DNA of 64,000 bases from JAWHQP01 sp032586195 (lineage in GTDB: Bacteria > Pseudomonadota > Gammaproteobacteria > Enterobacterales > Pasteurellaceae): contig JAWHQP010000006.1 of the NCBI GenBank assembly GCA_032586195.1, positions 62,001-126,000 on the forward strand. Reading direction: 5' to 3'. Within the stretch, counting starts at the first letter, position 1. Each line of letters opens with the position of its first letter. The position numbers and the translations under genes are program-made. Positions 8,976-17,820 of this stretch are shown here, piece by piece. The notes beneath the pieces were generated by a model. That model was given only the letters and a program-made list of their open reading frames with translations. It did not search any database and was not told the DNA's origin.

Positions 8976-10009
8976 TGTTAGGTTATATTTCCGCGCGAAA
9001 TCACCGATATTTGATGATATTGCTGATTTTTCTCGTTTTCGGCACCGCACTTTTTGCCCTCACGGTGGGAACCTTTCCCATCGGTATAAGTAAATTGTTG
9101 GATATTCTGTTTTCCGTTAATCACGCCGATTTCAACACCACCGAACAGCATGTGATCTGGAATGTGCGTTTACCGCGGATTCTGACCTCATTACTGGCGG
9201 GAGCCGCGCTGGCACTGAGCGGAGCGACACTGCAAGGCGTGTTTCATAATCCGCTGGTTGATCCGCATATTATTGGCGTTACTTCAGGGGCGGCATTCGG
9301 CGGTTGTTTGGCTATTCTGCTCGGCTTTTCCCCGGCGGGATTAATGCTTTCCACCTTTTCATTCGGCTTACTGACTTTAATACTGGTCTATTTCGTCGCC
9401 GCCCTGATGGGGAAAGAAAACCGTATTGTACTAATCTTGGCGGGCGTAATTTTGAACGGCTTTTTCAGTGCGCTGGTCAGCCTGATCCAGTATTTATCCG
9501 ACAATGAAGAAGTGCTGCCCAGTATTGTATTCTGGCTGTTGGGTAGTTTCACTACGGCGAACTGGTCGAAATTATTGTTGTTCGCCGTGCCGGTGCTGAT
9601 CGGCGGCTACACGCTGCTGCGTTTGCGCTGGTTTATTAATTTGCTATCGCTCGGTGATACCCAAGCCAAAATGTTAGGCTTATCCGTCGGCAAAATCCGT
9701 TGGTTTACCCTCTCGCTGTGTGCGGTGATTGTAGCGTCACAGGTAGCGGTCAGCGGCAGCATTGGTTGGATCGGGCTGATTATTCCGCATATTACCCGCT
9801 TTTTAACCGGTGCCGATCACCGCCGTCTGCTGCCCGTGGCAATGCTGCTCGGCGCTATTTTCATGCTGTTGGTTGACACTTTAGCCCGCACTCTCACTGC
9901 CGCCGAGGTGCCGGTCGGAATTATTACGGCGATTTTCGGCGCTCCGATTTTCACTCTGTTGTCGCTTAAAACATTCCGCCGCTATCAAAGGGAAAACGCC
10001 CATGATTAA
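8975..10009 (+). CDS. molB: ABC transporter permease MolB (FecCD/BtuC family)
   Basis: Inner-membrane permease of 344 aa with about ten hydrophobic helices. Family segments seen are WNVRLPRILTSLLAGAALALSGATLQG, the LVDPHIIGVTSGAAFGG loop and GSIGWIGLIIPHITR. Its stop/start overlap with molA (TAATG) and 8-bp overlap with molC show tight translational coupling. An uptake signal lies inside the gene at 9044-9052. Pairs with MolA and MolC to form the importer. Confidence 0.82.
   Translation: MLGYISARNHRYLMILLIFLVFGTALFALTVGTFPIGISKLLDILFSVNHADFNTTEQHVIWNVRLPRILTSLLAGAALALSGATLQGVFHNPLVDPHIIGVTSGAAFGGCLAILLGFSPAGLMLSTFSFGLLTLILVYFVAALMGKENRIVLILAGVILNGFFSALVSLIQYLSDNEEVLPSIVFWLLGSFTTANWSKLLLFAVPVLIGGYTLLRLRWFINLLSLGDTQAKMLGLSVGKIRWFTLSLCAVIVASQVAVSGSIGWIGLIIPHITRFLTGADHRRLLPVAMLLGAIFMLLVDTLARTLTAAEVPVGIITAIFGAPIFTLLSLKTFRRYQRENAHD
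9044..9052 (-). repeat. DNA uptake signal sequence inside molB
   Basis: Exact ACCGCACTT within the coding region. Confidence 0.85.
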
Positions 10010-10751
10010 TTTAAGCGTAGAAAATATTGAATACGGTTACCGTTCCGCTCTGTTCAGACCGATGAGCTTTCACTGCCGGTCGGGTGAAATAATGGCCGTT
10101 TTAGGAACTAACGGCAGGGGCAAGACTACCCTGCTGCATTCACTGATTGGCGTGCTTCCGTTATTGAAAGGCAATATCCGTGCGAAAGGAAAAATCGGTT
10201 TTGTGCCGCAGCACTTTTCCTCGCCCGACTACGAAGTGCTGGATATCGTGCTGATGGGACGCGCGGCACAAATCGGAGCCTTCGGACTGCCCGGCCGGCA
10301 GGATAAGAAAATAGCATTACAGGCATTAGCGAAACTCGGGTTGACTGAGCTGGCGCACCATAATATTAACCAACTCTCGGGCGGACAACGTCAACTGGTA
10401 TTGATCGCGCGGGCTTTAGCCACGGGCTGCCGCAATCTGATTCTGGACGAACCCACTTCAGCGCTGGATATTCATAATCAACAATTAGTGTTAAATCTGC
10501 TTTACCAATTAGCCAAAGAACAGCGTCTAACGGTTATTTTCACCACTCACGATCCTTACCACGCCTTATGTGTTGCCGATTTAACCTTGTTATTAATGCC
10601 GCAACGTTACTGGCTGCAAGGTACGACAACAAAAATCCTGACCGAACAAAATTTACGGCGGGCCTATAATATGCCCATTAAATACGGCATGGTAGCGGAA
10701 CAACGGGTTCTAACGCCCATTTTTACCATTGACAAAGAACGGCATAGTTAG
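10002..10751 (+). CDS. molC: ABC transporter ATPase MolC
   Basis: Energy-coupling ATPase of the MolBC importer, 249 aa. Walker A is GTNGRGKTT at residues 35-43 (Arg in the usual Ser/Cys position), the signature is LSGGQRQ, Walker B is NLILDEP, and the switch histidine is in TTHD. The product follows molB with an 8-bp overlap. It is shorter than iron-siderophore ATPases by little and keeps all catalytic residues. Confidence 0.82.
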   Translation: MINLSVENIEYGYRSALFRPMSFHCRSGEIMAVLGTNGRGKTTLLHSLIGVLPLLKGNIRAKGKIGFVPQHFSSPDYEVLDIVLMGRAAQIGAFGLPGRQDKKIALQALAKLGLTELAHHNINQLSGGQRQLVLIARALATGCRNLILDEPTSALDIHNQQLVLNLLYQLAKEQRLTVIFTTHDPYHALCVADLTLLLMPQRYWLQGTTTKILTEQNLRRAYNMPIKYGMVAEQRVLTPIFTIDKERHS

Positions 10752-10790
10752 CTTATGGCCTTCGTTCACTAAATCAAAAAATGAAAAACA

Positions 10791-10858
10791 AAAGCGCGGT
10801 GCTGTTTTAGCGAGTTTTGTATTGACAAAACTCCTCAAAATGACACCGCACTTTTTGG
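10791..10858. terminator. Long hairpin from inverted uptake signals, molC/ggt convergent terminator
   Basis: A near-USS (AAGCGCGGT, 10792-10800) pairs with an exact ACCGCACTT at 10845-10853. Inside it a perfect 9-bp stem GAGTTTTGT/ACAAAACTC (10812-10833) forms the tip. Flanking A and T tracts allow termination from both sides between two converging genes. Confidence 0.7.
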
Positions 10859-10863
10859 CAAAA

Positions 10864-12633
10864 TCAATAGCCTAAAGTTTTGCCGTCAGGGTTGCGAGGG
10901 TCGGAATAGCCGTAAAAACCTTTATCGCCGGCCTGAATAATCTGAATGCGCCCCATTGCCGCTTTTTCCGCTACCTTATGTCCTTTTGCCTGTAGTAACG
11001 CGATAGTATCCGGGCTGATGCCTTCTTCAATGCGTAATTCATCCGGCAGCCATTGATGATGCACTCGAGGCGTAACGATAGCTTCGGCGGGATTCATTTT
11101 ATGATCTATCGTATTGACGATACTCTGCAATACCGTGGTAATAATGCGGGCGCCGCCCGGACTGCCGGTGACCAGCCAAGGTTTGTTATGTTGTAACACA
11201 ATGGTTGGCGTCATGGAAGAAAGCGGGCGTTTATTCGGCGCAATCGCATTGGCTTCACCGCCAATTAAGCCGAAACCGTTCGGCACGCCGGGTTTGGCCG
11301 AGAAATCATCCATTTCATCGTTTAACAGAATTCCCGTCCCTTCGGCAACAATGCCGCTGCCGAAATTAAAGTTGAGGGTATAGGTTACCGCCACCGCATT
11401 GCCTTGCTTGTCCATCACGGAAAAATGCGTGGTCTGATCGCTTTCATAGGGTTGTGGCTTGCCGGGCTTGATATCAACCGCCGGGCGGGCTTTATTTTCA
11501 TCAATGCCTTTAATTAAGGAGCGGGCATAATCCTTTGATGTGAGCCCTTTTACCGGAATTTTTACGAAATCAGGATCACCTAAATATTCACTGCGATCGG
11601 CATAAGCCAATTTCATGGTTTCCGCCAAATAATGAATTTCCTTTGCGCTGTTTACACCAAAATCCGCTACAGGATAATTCTCCAGCATATTCAGCATTTG
11701 TACCAAATGCACACCGCCTGAACTCGGCGGCGGCATGGTGATGACCTGATAATCGCGATAGTCACCCACAATCGGTTGACGTTCCACCGCACGATAGTTT
11801 TTCAAATCCTCGCGGGAAATTAAGCCACCGTGCTTCTGCATTTCGGCCACAATCTTAGCGGAAATATCGCCTTCATAAAACGCTTTCGCCCCTTGTGCGG
11901 CGATAGCTTTCAAGGATTGGGCAAGATCCTTCTGTACCAGTAGCTCACCGGCGGCCAGTGGTTTTCCCTGTTTGAAAAAAATGTCCGTGCTACTCTTCCA
12001 TTTAGCGAGATTATCTTTTTCCACCATCAGCATATCCGCCAGCGTTTTACTCACCGGATAACCCTGTTCCGCTAATTTAATCGCCGGCGCCATTACCGTT
12101 TCCAACGGTAAGGAACCCCATTTTGCTAAAGCATAGGTCAAGCCGGCCACAGTGCCCGGTATGCCGACGGCTTGGTGAGAATAAAGGGATTTGCCGTCAA
12201 TAAGATTTCCGTCTTTATCAAGATACATATCACGGCTCGCCTTAGCGGGCGCGGTTTCACGGAAATCAACGGTAGTATTTGTTCCTGATTTTGCATCATG
12301 CAGTACCATAAAGCCACCGCCGCCGATATTACCCGCGTTCGGCAGGACCACGGCAAGAGCGAAACCTACCGCCACTGCGGCATCAATCGCATTACCGCCC
12401 TGTTGTAGAATATCCACTCCTACCCGGGTTGCTAACTCTTGTTCGGAAGCGACCATGCCATTTTCAGCATAAATCGGATGGAAAATGTCATATTCGTTAT
12501 CATATTTCTGTGCCGCCACCGCGGCGGTAGTCGGTTGCGAAGCAGGTGAAGCCGGCAGATTGATCGGATAAGCCAAAACCATTACAAGCGAAAGCGCGCT
12601 AACCGCAAGTTTCTTTCTTATTTGTTTTTGCAT
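10864..12633 (-). CDS. ggt: Gamma-glutamyltransferase (periplasmic)
   Basis: Hydrolyses or transfers the gamma-glutamyl group of glutathione in the periplasm. A signal peptide (MQKQIRKKLAVSALSLVMVL...) covers about 30 residues. The proenzyme self-cleaves before the nucleophilic Thr of TTHFSV at about residue 401, giving large and small subunits. Substrate-loop motifs DFRETAP, NIGGGGFM, PLSSMTPT and GSPGGARI are present. Length of 589 aa is typical. ATG at 12633 is preferred over one two codons upstream because AAGGA lies 7 nt before it. Confidence 0.93.
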   Translation of the reverse strand: MQKQIRKKLAVSALSLVMVLAYPINLPASPASQPTTAAVAAQKYDNEYDIFHPIYAENGMVASEQELATRVGVDILQQGGNAIDAAVAVGFALAVVLPNAGNIGGGGFMVLHDAKSGTNTTVDFRETAPAKASRDMYLDKDGNLIDGKSLYSHQAVGIPGTVAGLTYALAKWGSLPLETVMAPAIKLAEQGYPVSKTLADMLMVEKDNLAKWKSSTDIFFKQGKPLAAGELLVQKDLAQSLKAIAAQGAKAFYEGDISAKIVAEMQKHGGLISREDLKNYRAVERQPIVGDYRDYQVITMPPPSSGGVHLVQMLNMLENYPVADFGVNSAKEIHYLAETMKLAYADRSEYLGDPDFVKIPVKGLTSKDYARSLIKGIDENKARPAVDIKPGKPQPYESDQTTHFSVMDKQGNAVAVTYTLNFNFGSGIVAEGTGILLNDEMDDFSAKPGVPNGFGLIGGEANAIAPNKRPLSSMTPTIVLQHNKPWLVTGSPGGARIITTVLQSIVNTIDHKMNPAEAIVTPRVHHQWLPDELRIEEGISPDTIALLQAKGHKVAEKAAMGRIQIIQAGDKGFYGYSDPRNPDGKTLGY

Positions 12634-12858
12634 AATCATTTCCTTATTTTATTAATTATCTGATTAATAAATAATCAGAAATTCTAAGCTAAGCGATTTC
12701 CCGCCGGAAAGCAACAAAAAATAAAGCCATATACGCCGAAATCACGGCAATATTCTATTGAAATTACGAATTTTGCCGCCATAATGAGCGAGAATACCGA
12801 CATTAATTATCGGTATTCCATTTTGTTTATTTATGTTTGTTTTATAGGAATATTCCCA

Positions 12859-13728
12859 ATGATGAGAATTCTCTTATTTTTAGCCACCAATGCCGCGGTT
12901 TTAGTGGTGTTTAATATTATTTTGAGCCTGACCGGAATCCGTGCTCAGGATGCTGCGGGCTTATTGATTATGGCTGCGCTATTCGGTTTTGCCGGCTCTA
13001 TCATTTCTCTGTTAATGTCAAAACGCAGTGCATTAGCCGCAGTGGGGGCAGAAATCATTACCCAACCGCGTAACGCAACGGAACAGTGGTTGCTGCAAAC
13101 GGTGCATAACCAGGCAGAACGAGCCGGTTTGCCAATACCTGATGTGGCGATTTATCATTCCAATGATGTGAACGCGTTTGCCACGGGTGCAAGCAAAAAT
13201 AATTCGCTGGTGGCGGTCAGCACGGCGCTTTTAAGCAATATGACCCGCGACGAGGCGGAAGGTGTGCTGGCCCATGAATTAAGTCATATAAAAAACGGTG
13301 ATATGGTTACCATGACCCTATTACAGGGCGTGCTTAATACTTTCGTGATTTTTGCCGCCCGAATGATTGCCAGAGCAGTGACAAGCGGTCGTAACGATGA
13401 AGAAAACAGTTCCTCCGGCATCTATTATTTAGTTGCTATGGTACTTGAATTAGTCTTTGGATTCTTGGCCAGTATGATTGCCATGTGGTTCTCTCGTTTC
13501 CGTGAGTTCCGTGCTGATGCGGGTTCGGCGGAATTGGTCGGTAAACAAAAAATGATTGCCGCCCTCAAACGTCTGCAAAAATTACAGGAACCGCACGAAT
13601 TGGAAGGTCAGCTTGCCGCCTTTGCCATTAACGGCAAAAGAGGCGGACTGGCGTCTTTATTTATGAGTCACCCACCGTTAGAAAAACGCATTGAGGCATT
13701 GGAAAACGCTCAAATCATTACTCGCTAA
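12859..13728 (+). CDS. htpX: Membrane protease HtpX
   Basis: Zinc metalloprotease of the inner membrane that degrades misfolded membrane proteins together with FtsH. Two N-terminal helices (RILLFLATNAAVLVVFNII and the next hydrophobic block) precede the zinc motif H139-ELS-H143, with further helices and the FREFRADAG segment carrying the third ligand Glu. The frame is open 75 bp further upstream, but MMRILLFL is the family N-terminus and AGGA lies 9 nt before 12859. Length 289 aa, normal. Confidence 0.94.
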   Translation: MMRILLFLATNAAVLVVFNIILSLTGIRAQDAAGLLIMAALFGFAGSIISLLMSKRSALAAVGAEIITQPRNATEQWLLQTVHNQAERAGLPIPDVAIYHSNDVNAFATGASKNNSLVAVSTALLSNMTRDEAEGVLAHELSHIKNGDMVTMTLLQGVLNTFVIFAARMIARAVTSGRNDEENSSSGIYYLVAMVLELVFGFLASMIAMWFSRFREFRADAGSAELVGKQKMIAALKRLQKLQEPHELEGQLAAFAINGKRGGLASLFMSHPPLEKRIEALENAQIITR

Positions 13729-13744
13729 AAGAACAAATCTCACG

Positions 13745-13770
13745 GCCCCGGCATTGTCCGGGGCTTGACT
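13745..13770 (+). terminator. Probable htpX terminator
   Basis: Strong GC stem GCCCCGG/CCGGGGC with a 6-nt loop 16 bp after htpX. The following T stretch is interrupted, so termination may be incomplete. Confidence 0.6.
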
Positions 13771-13810
13771 TGTTAAACATATACCGAAATAAAAAACTCA
13801 AAAAAACAGC

Positions 13811-13819
13811 ACCGCACTT
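13811..13819 (-). repeat. DNA uptake signal sequence
   Basis: Exact ACCGCACTT between the htpX and pykA terminators. Confidence 0.85.
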
Positions 13820-13835
13820 TAAACATGCCGCGCAC

Positions 13836-13866
13836 ATAAAAAAGCGGTGAATTGAATTCACCGCTT
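13836..13866 (-). terminator. pykA rho-independent terminator
   Basis: Perfect 12-bp stem AAGCGGTGAATT / AATTCACCGCTT around a single base. Read on the minus strand it is followed by a T tract (complement of AAAAAA). It lies 18 bp past the pykA stop. Confidence 0.9.
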
Positions 13867-13884
13867 CTGCTCGGATAATATGAA

Positions 13885-15321
13885 TTACTCAACGACTAAG
13901 GTTCGGCAAATATTGGTTGAACTGCCTAATACATCGCCTTGAGTTAACAATACTAAGTCACCCGATACCAGGAAACCTTTATCTTTCAATAGCTGAACCG
14001 CTGCTTTAGCAGATTCGGAAGTACGGGACTCACCGGAAAATTCCACAGGTGTTACACCGCGTAACAACGCGCAACGATTCAGGGTTGATTCGTTACGAGA
14101 TAAGGCGAAGATTGGTAAACCTGAACTGATACGTGACATTAATTGTGCGGTATGACCCGAATTCGTCATGGCAATAATTGCCGCGACACCTTCCAAATGG
14201 TTAGCGGCATACATGGCCGACATGGCAACGGATTCTTCTATGGTTGAGAATTTCACATCCATACGGTGACGGGAAACATTTACGCTAGGCATTTTTTCGG
14301 CACCTAAACAGACTTTCGCCATGGCTGCCACGGTTTCCGACGGATATTGACCCGCCGCGGTTTCGGCGGAAAGCATAACGGCATCCGTACCGTCCAATAC
14401 CGCATTTGCTACATCCATCACTTCCGCACGGGTCGGCATCGGATTACTGATCATGGATTCCATCATCTGTGTTGCCGTAATCACCACACGGTTTAAACGA
14501 CGTGAACGACGGATTAATTTTTTCTGAACGCCGACTAATTCCGGATCGCCGATTTCAACACCCAAATCACCGCGGGCAACCATAATGACATCCGACGCCA
14601 GAATAATATCATCCATCGCTTCATCGGTTGCCACGGCTTCAGCACGTTCAACTTTAGCCACAATCTTGGTTTTTAAACCGGCCGCTTCAGCTAGGCTGCG
14701 CGCATAATTCAAGTCTTCGCCCGTACGCGGGAAAGACACCGCCAGATAATCTACACCGATACGAGCTGCGGTGACGATGTCCGCTTTATCTTTTTCAGTC
14801 AAGGCATCGGCTGATAAACCACCGCCTAATTTGTTAATCCCTTTATTGTTTGATAATGGCCCGCCGACGGTCACTTCAGTGAAAACTTTTGTATCCTCGG
14901 TGGATAACACTTTTAATTGAACGCGGCCATCATCCAATAACAAGATATCGCCGGGAACCACATCCTGCGGCAGTTTTTTATAATCTAAACCTACGGCTTC
15001 CTGATGGCCTTCACCTTTAGGTAACTCGGCATCTAATGTGAATTTATCACCAACGCTTAAGAAAATTTTACCTTCCTTAAAAGTAGAAACACGAATTTTC
15101 GGACCTTGCAAGTCACCTAAAATTGCAACATGTTTGCCCAATTTTTTGGCAATTTCGCGTACTTTTTCCGCACGTTGAATATGATCTTCAGGTGAACCGT
15201 GAGAGAAGTTCATACGTACGACGTTAGCGCCGGCCGCAATAATTTTTTCTAAGTTATTGCCTTTATCCGTTGCCGGCCCCATAGTACATACAATTTTGGT
15301 TCTTCTTAATCTTCTGGACAT
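13885..15321 (-). CDS. pykA: Pyruvate kinase II (PykA type)
   Basis: Converts phosphoenolpyruvate and ADP to pyruvate and ATP. 478 aa, highly similar along its length to PykA of enteric bacteria, beginning MSRRLRRTKIVCTMGPATD. The catalytic Lys lies in KIVAKVERAEA, the metal ligands in ILASDVIMVARGDLG, and the TATQMMESM and MLSAETAAG blocks are intact. AMP/sugar-phosphate-activated in its relatives. Divergent from sixA, with a TATAAT promoter element in the spacer. Confidence 0.96.
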   Translation of the reverse strand: MSRRLRRTKIVCTMGPATDKGNNLEKIIAAGANVVRMNFSHGSPEDHIQRAEKVREIAKKLGKHVAILGDLQGPKIRVSTFKEGKIFLSVGDKFTLDAELPKGEGHQEAVGLDYKKLPQDVVPGDILLLDDGRVQLKVLSTEDTKVFTEVTVGGPLSNNKGINKLGGGLSADALTEKDKADIVTAARIGVDYLAVSFPRTGEDLNYARSLAEAAGLKTKIVAKVERAEAVATDEAMDDIILASDVIMVARGDLGVEIGDPELVGVQKKLIRRSRRLNRVVITATQMMESMISNPMPTRAEVMDVANAVLDGTDAVMLSAETAAGQYPSETVAAMAKVCLGAEKMPSVNVSRHRMDVKFSTIEESVAMSAMYAANHLEGVAAIIAMTNSGHTAQLMSRISSGLPIFALSRNESTLNRCALLRGVTPVEFSGESRTSESAKAAVQLLKDKGFLVSGDLVLLTQGDVLGSSTNICRTLVVE

Positions 15322-15394
15322 TCGTTACTCCATTATGTTTAGTGATTTGAAATAAGTATCTGCGGCCGATGGCCCACCATAAAAAACTGGGTGC

Positions 15395-15423
15395 ATTATA
15401 CGCTGAAAACCCGGCTAAAGCGA
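15395..15423 (-). promoter_or_regulatory. Probable pykA promoter
   Basis: On the minus strand a consensus TATAAT (-10) sits at 15400-15395. The -35 position 17 bp upstream is only TCGCTT, so activation by a protein is possible. Confidence 0.45.
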
Positions 15424-15445
15424 GTGCGGGTATCATAAATTTTCT

Positions 15446-15474
15446 TTGACTTTTGACGAATTTTTTTATTAGAT
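15446..15474 (+). promoter_or_regulatory. Probable sixA promoter
   Basis: TTGACT at 15446-15451, a 17-bp spacer and TTAGAT at 15469-15474, 38 bp before the sixA start. Confidence 0.5.
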
Positions 15475-15511
15475 CCCATAAGTTTTATTGCGTTTTTTAC
15501 AAGGATTTCCA

Positions 15512-15982
15512 ATGAAAGTATTTATCATGCGACATGGTGAAGCGGAAATGCTGGCCGCCTCAGACAAAGCCCGCCACCTGACTGAATATGGCCGCCAACA
15601 GGTTTATTCACAGGCAGAATGGTTAAAATCTGTATTGACACAACCCGAGCATATTATTGTTAGCCCTTACACCCGGGCGATAGAAACCTTTGAGCAGATT
15701 GATGTCGTCTTTTCCCGGCGGCTTAGTGACAGAGTTGAAGTCTGGGACGGTATCACACCTTACGGTAACTCGGAAATAGTCAGCGATTATCTCGCCACAT
15801 TGGCAGAAAAGGATCCCAAACTGCAAATATTAATCGTTTCTCATTTGCCTTTAGTAGGGAAAATTGTCGCTGAACTCTGCGGTAAAAATTCCGTTGATTT
15901 CTACCCTGCCACCATTGCTCAAGTCGAATGGGATACCGAACATGGTCACGTGGAAAAAATAAAATTCGTCGGCAAAGAATAA
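15512..15982 (+). CDS. sixA: Phosphohistidine phosphatase SixA
   Basis: Histidine-phosphatase-superfamily enzyme of 156 aa that removes phosphate from phosphohistidines (ArcB HPt domain and PTS components in relatives). The catalytic RHG lies at the N-terminus in FIMRHGEAE, and the second histidine in IVSHLPLVG. Start at 15512 is supported by AAGGA 7 nt upstream and by the family N-terminus; an upstream in-frame ATG lacks a ribosome site. Single gene between pykA and tRNA-Val. Confidence 0.9.
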   Translation: MKVFIMRHGEAEMLAASDKARHLTEYGRQQVYSQAEWLKSVLTQPEHIIVSPYTRAIETFEQIDVVFSRRLSDRVEVWDGITPYGNSEIVSDYLATLAEKDPKLQILIVSHLPLVGKIVAELCGKNSVDFYPATIAQVEWDTEHGHVEKIKFVGKE

Positions 15983-16040
15983 TTGCTATTCATTTAACCT
16001 GTTTATTTTTTAGCACTTATTCCAAGCGACACAAAAATTA

Positions 16041-16068
16041 CTTGTTAAAGAAATTAAAACATTATACT
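16041..16068 (+). promoter_or_regulatory. Probable tRNA-Val promoter
   Basis: TATACT at 16063-16068 and a TTGTTA/CTTGTT element 15-16 bp upstream, ending 19 bp before the mature tRNA. Confidence 0.55.
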
Positions 16069-16087
16069 ATTACGCCACTTTCCAAGT

Positions 16088-16164
16088 GCGACTATAGCTC
16101 AGTTGGTTAGAGCACCACCTTGACATGGTGGGGGTCACTGGTTCGAGTCCAGCTAGTCGCACCA
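16088..16164 (+). tRNA. tRNA-Val (GAC anticodon)
   Basis: 77-nt cloverleaf with acceptor arms GCGACTA and TAGTCGC, D-loop AGTTGGTTAGA, anticodon stem CCACC/GGTGG around TTGACAT, T-arm loop GTTCGAGTC, and an encoded CCA end. The anticodon GAC reads GUC/GUU valine codons. Confidence 0.97.
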
Positions 16165-16193
16165 TTTAACCCTTTCAATTATATCTTTTATTC

Positions 16194-17114
16194 TTACACA
16201 GATTGCAAAAACGCCAAAACTTCACTGCGGATCGGAATAGAAGATTGGGCTCCTGTGCGGGTAACACTGATTGCCGCCGCTGCCTGAGCAAAACGGATAG
16301 CGTCATCAATAGGTTGACCTTCCAACAATGCCACAACTAAACCACCGTTAAAGGTATCGCCTGCGCCGGTGGTGTCCTTGGCTGCCACTTTAAAACCGGC
16401 AATAATTTCACCTTTACCTTGTTGGCTGTAGAATACGCCTTTCGCTCCAAGGGTGATCAGCACGGTTTGGATACCCTTAGCGTGGAACACCTGAGCGGCT
16501 TTAAGCGCACCGGCTTGATCCCCCACTTTCACTCCGGTGAGAATTTCCGCTTCGGTCTCATTTGGTGTAATAATATCTACATTTCGCAATAATTCATCGG
16601 GCAGCAGTTGAGCCGGAGCGGGATTAAGCACCACTTTGGTTTGGGATTGGCAAGCCAAGGCCGCCGCGGTCATCACACCAGCAAGAGGTGTTTCCAACTG
16701 CATTAACAGATAATCCGCCTGCTTGATTTCCTGCGCGAAGTGCTCGACACGGGACGGATCTAGCCTTCCATTTGCTCCGGTAGAAAGCACGATACTATTT
16801 TCTCCTGTCTCGGAAACCTGAATCATGGCAATGCCGGTCATTTCACCTTCTACCTGCGTAATGGCATGGATATCAATGCCATCTTGAGCAAAGGCATTCT
16901 TCATTGCCCGACCGATATCATCATCACCGATACAGCTGATAAAGCTTACATTGCCGCCCAGTCGAGCGGCAGCTACCGCCTGATTGGCTCCTTTACCTCC
17001 ATAATTAATTCGATAATGACTTCCTGTCAGCGTTTCTCCCGGCTTGGCAAAATAAGGTACCGAAATAACATGATCCGCATTAATACTGCCGAGGACAGTT
17101 AAGTTTTTTTCCAT
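16194..17114 (-). CDS. rbsK: Ribokinase
   Basis: PfkB-family sugar kinase of 306 aa, closest in pattern to RbsK, which makes ribose-5-phosphate. Substrate segment GSINADHV, GGKGANQA near residue 40, NPAPA, TPNETEAE, and the nucleotide/catalytic loop DTTGAGDTFNG with the catalytic Asp are all intact. Last gene of the minus-strand island, 53 bp after dhaL. No ribose transporter or RbsD is near, so its substrate in this setting may not be free ribose. The same operon's regulator carries a decayed copy of this fold. Confidence 0.88.
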   Translation of the reverse strand: MEKNLTVLGSINADHVISVPYFAKPGETLTGSHYRINYGGKGANQAVAAARLGGNVSFISCIGDDDIGRAMKNAFAQDGIDIHAITQVEGEMTGIAMIQVSETGENSIVLSTGANGRLDPSRVEHFAQEIKQADYLLMQLETPLAGVMTAAALACQSQTKVVLNPAPAQLLPDELLRNVDIITPNETEAEILTGVKVGDQAGALKAAQVFHAKGIQTVLITLGAKGVFYSQQGKGEIIAGFKVAAKDTTGAGDTFNGGLVVALLEGQPIDDAIRFAQAAAAISVTRTGAQSSIPIRSEVLAFLQSV

Positions 17115-17137
17115 AATATTGTTCCTAATGTTCGAAC

Positions 17138-17164
17138 AAAGTGCGGTGTTATTTTCCGCACTTT
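17138..17164. repeat. Uptake signal forming a hairpin between dhaL and rbsK
   Basis: AAAGTGCGG (exact USS AAGTGCGGT at 17139-17147) pairs with CCGCACTTT at 17156-17164 around a 9-nt loop. It is located 24 bp upstream of rbsK and 4 bp after dhaL and may lower read-through into rbsK. Confidence 0.75.
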
Positions 17165-17167
17165 TTA

Positions 17168-17806
17168 TTATCTATTTATATAATCAGTCATACCCTGTAT
17201 CATCACCAATCCGGCAACTGCACCTTGATCCGGAATACCCTGAGCTATAGCGGCATGTACAACGGCTTTGCCGAATTTAGTCCGCATCATTTTGGTGGCT
17301 TCAACGCCTTTTCGGGCACCTTCTAATGCGGCAAGGCAAACCTCTTTTAATGAAGCAGCAGGATTTTTTAATAAACATATTTTTGCTTCATCGCTGGCCT
17401 TACCAATGCTGTCCAGCACAGTGCGATCCCCCCGTTCACATTTTCCCCTCTTTATAATGCCATCACAAAAACCTTGCAGAAACAGAGATAATCCTTCAGC
17501 ATCAAGTTTGGTTTTTCCCGCTAATGCTTTGCCGCCATATGCTATACCTGTTCCCATCAGCATACCCATGGTTGAAGGAATAAGATCGCTCATTTCTATT
17601 CCAGATTTTTGTATTTTTTTCGATAAATCCGTTTCGTTAATGTTACGTAAGATATCGGGTAAACCGGTAAACCCTTTTTTCATGGTAAGGCCCAGATCGC
17701 CATCACCCATGCGGCTGTCCATTTGCCCCAATTCATCGGCGTGTTGCACAAATTGTTTAGCGACAGCTTCAAATAAATCAGGAAGTTGTGCTACGGTAAT
17801 GTTCAT
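17168..17806 (-). CDS. DhaL-type kinase subunit (dihydroxyacetone kinase family)
   Basis: Nucleotide-binding subunit of a two-part dihydroxyacetone-type kinase, 212 aa, all-helical barrel. The metal/phosphate-binding Asp triad is seen in MDSRMGDGDLG, followed by GDRTVLD. The usual GRASYLGERS region is changed to KFGKAVVHAAIAQGI, so it is a divergent member. No DhaM phosphocarrier is present, so the phosphate donor should be ATP. The ATG at 17806 has GAGG 8 nt before it; a GTG three codons upstream is less likely. dhaK ends 14 bp upstream. Confidence 0.82.
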   Translation of the reverse strand: MNITVAQLPDLFEAVAKQFVQHADELGQMDSRMGDGDLGLTMKKGFTGLPDILRNINETDLSKKIQKSGIEMSDLIPSTMGMLMGTGIAYGGKALAGKTKLDAEGLSLFLQGFCDGIIKRGKCERGDRTVLDSIGKASDEAKICLLKNPAASLKEVCLAALEGARKGVEATKMMRTKFGKAVVHAAIAQGIPDQGAVAGLVMIQGMTDYINR

Positions 17807-17820
17807 TTTGCTCACCTCAC

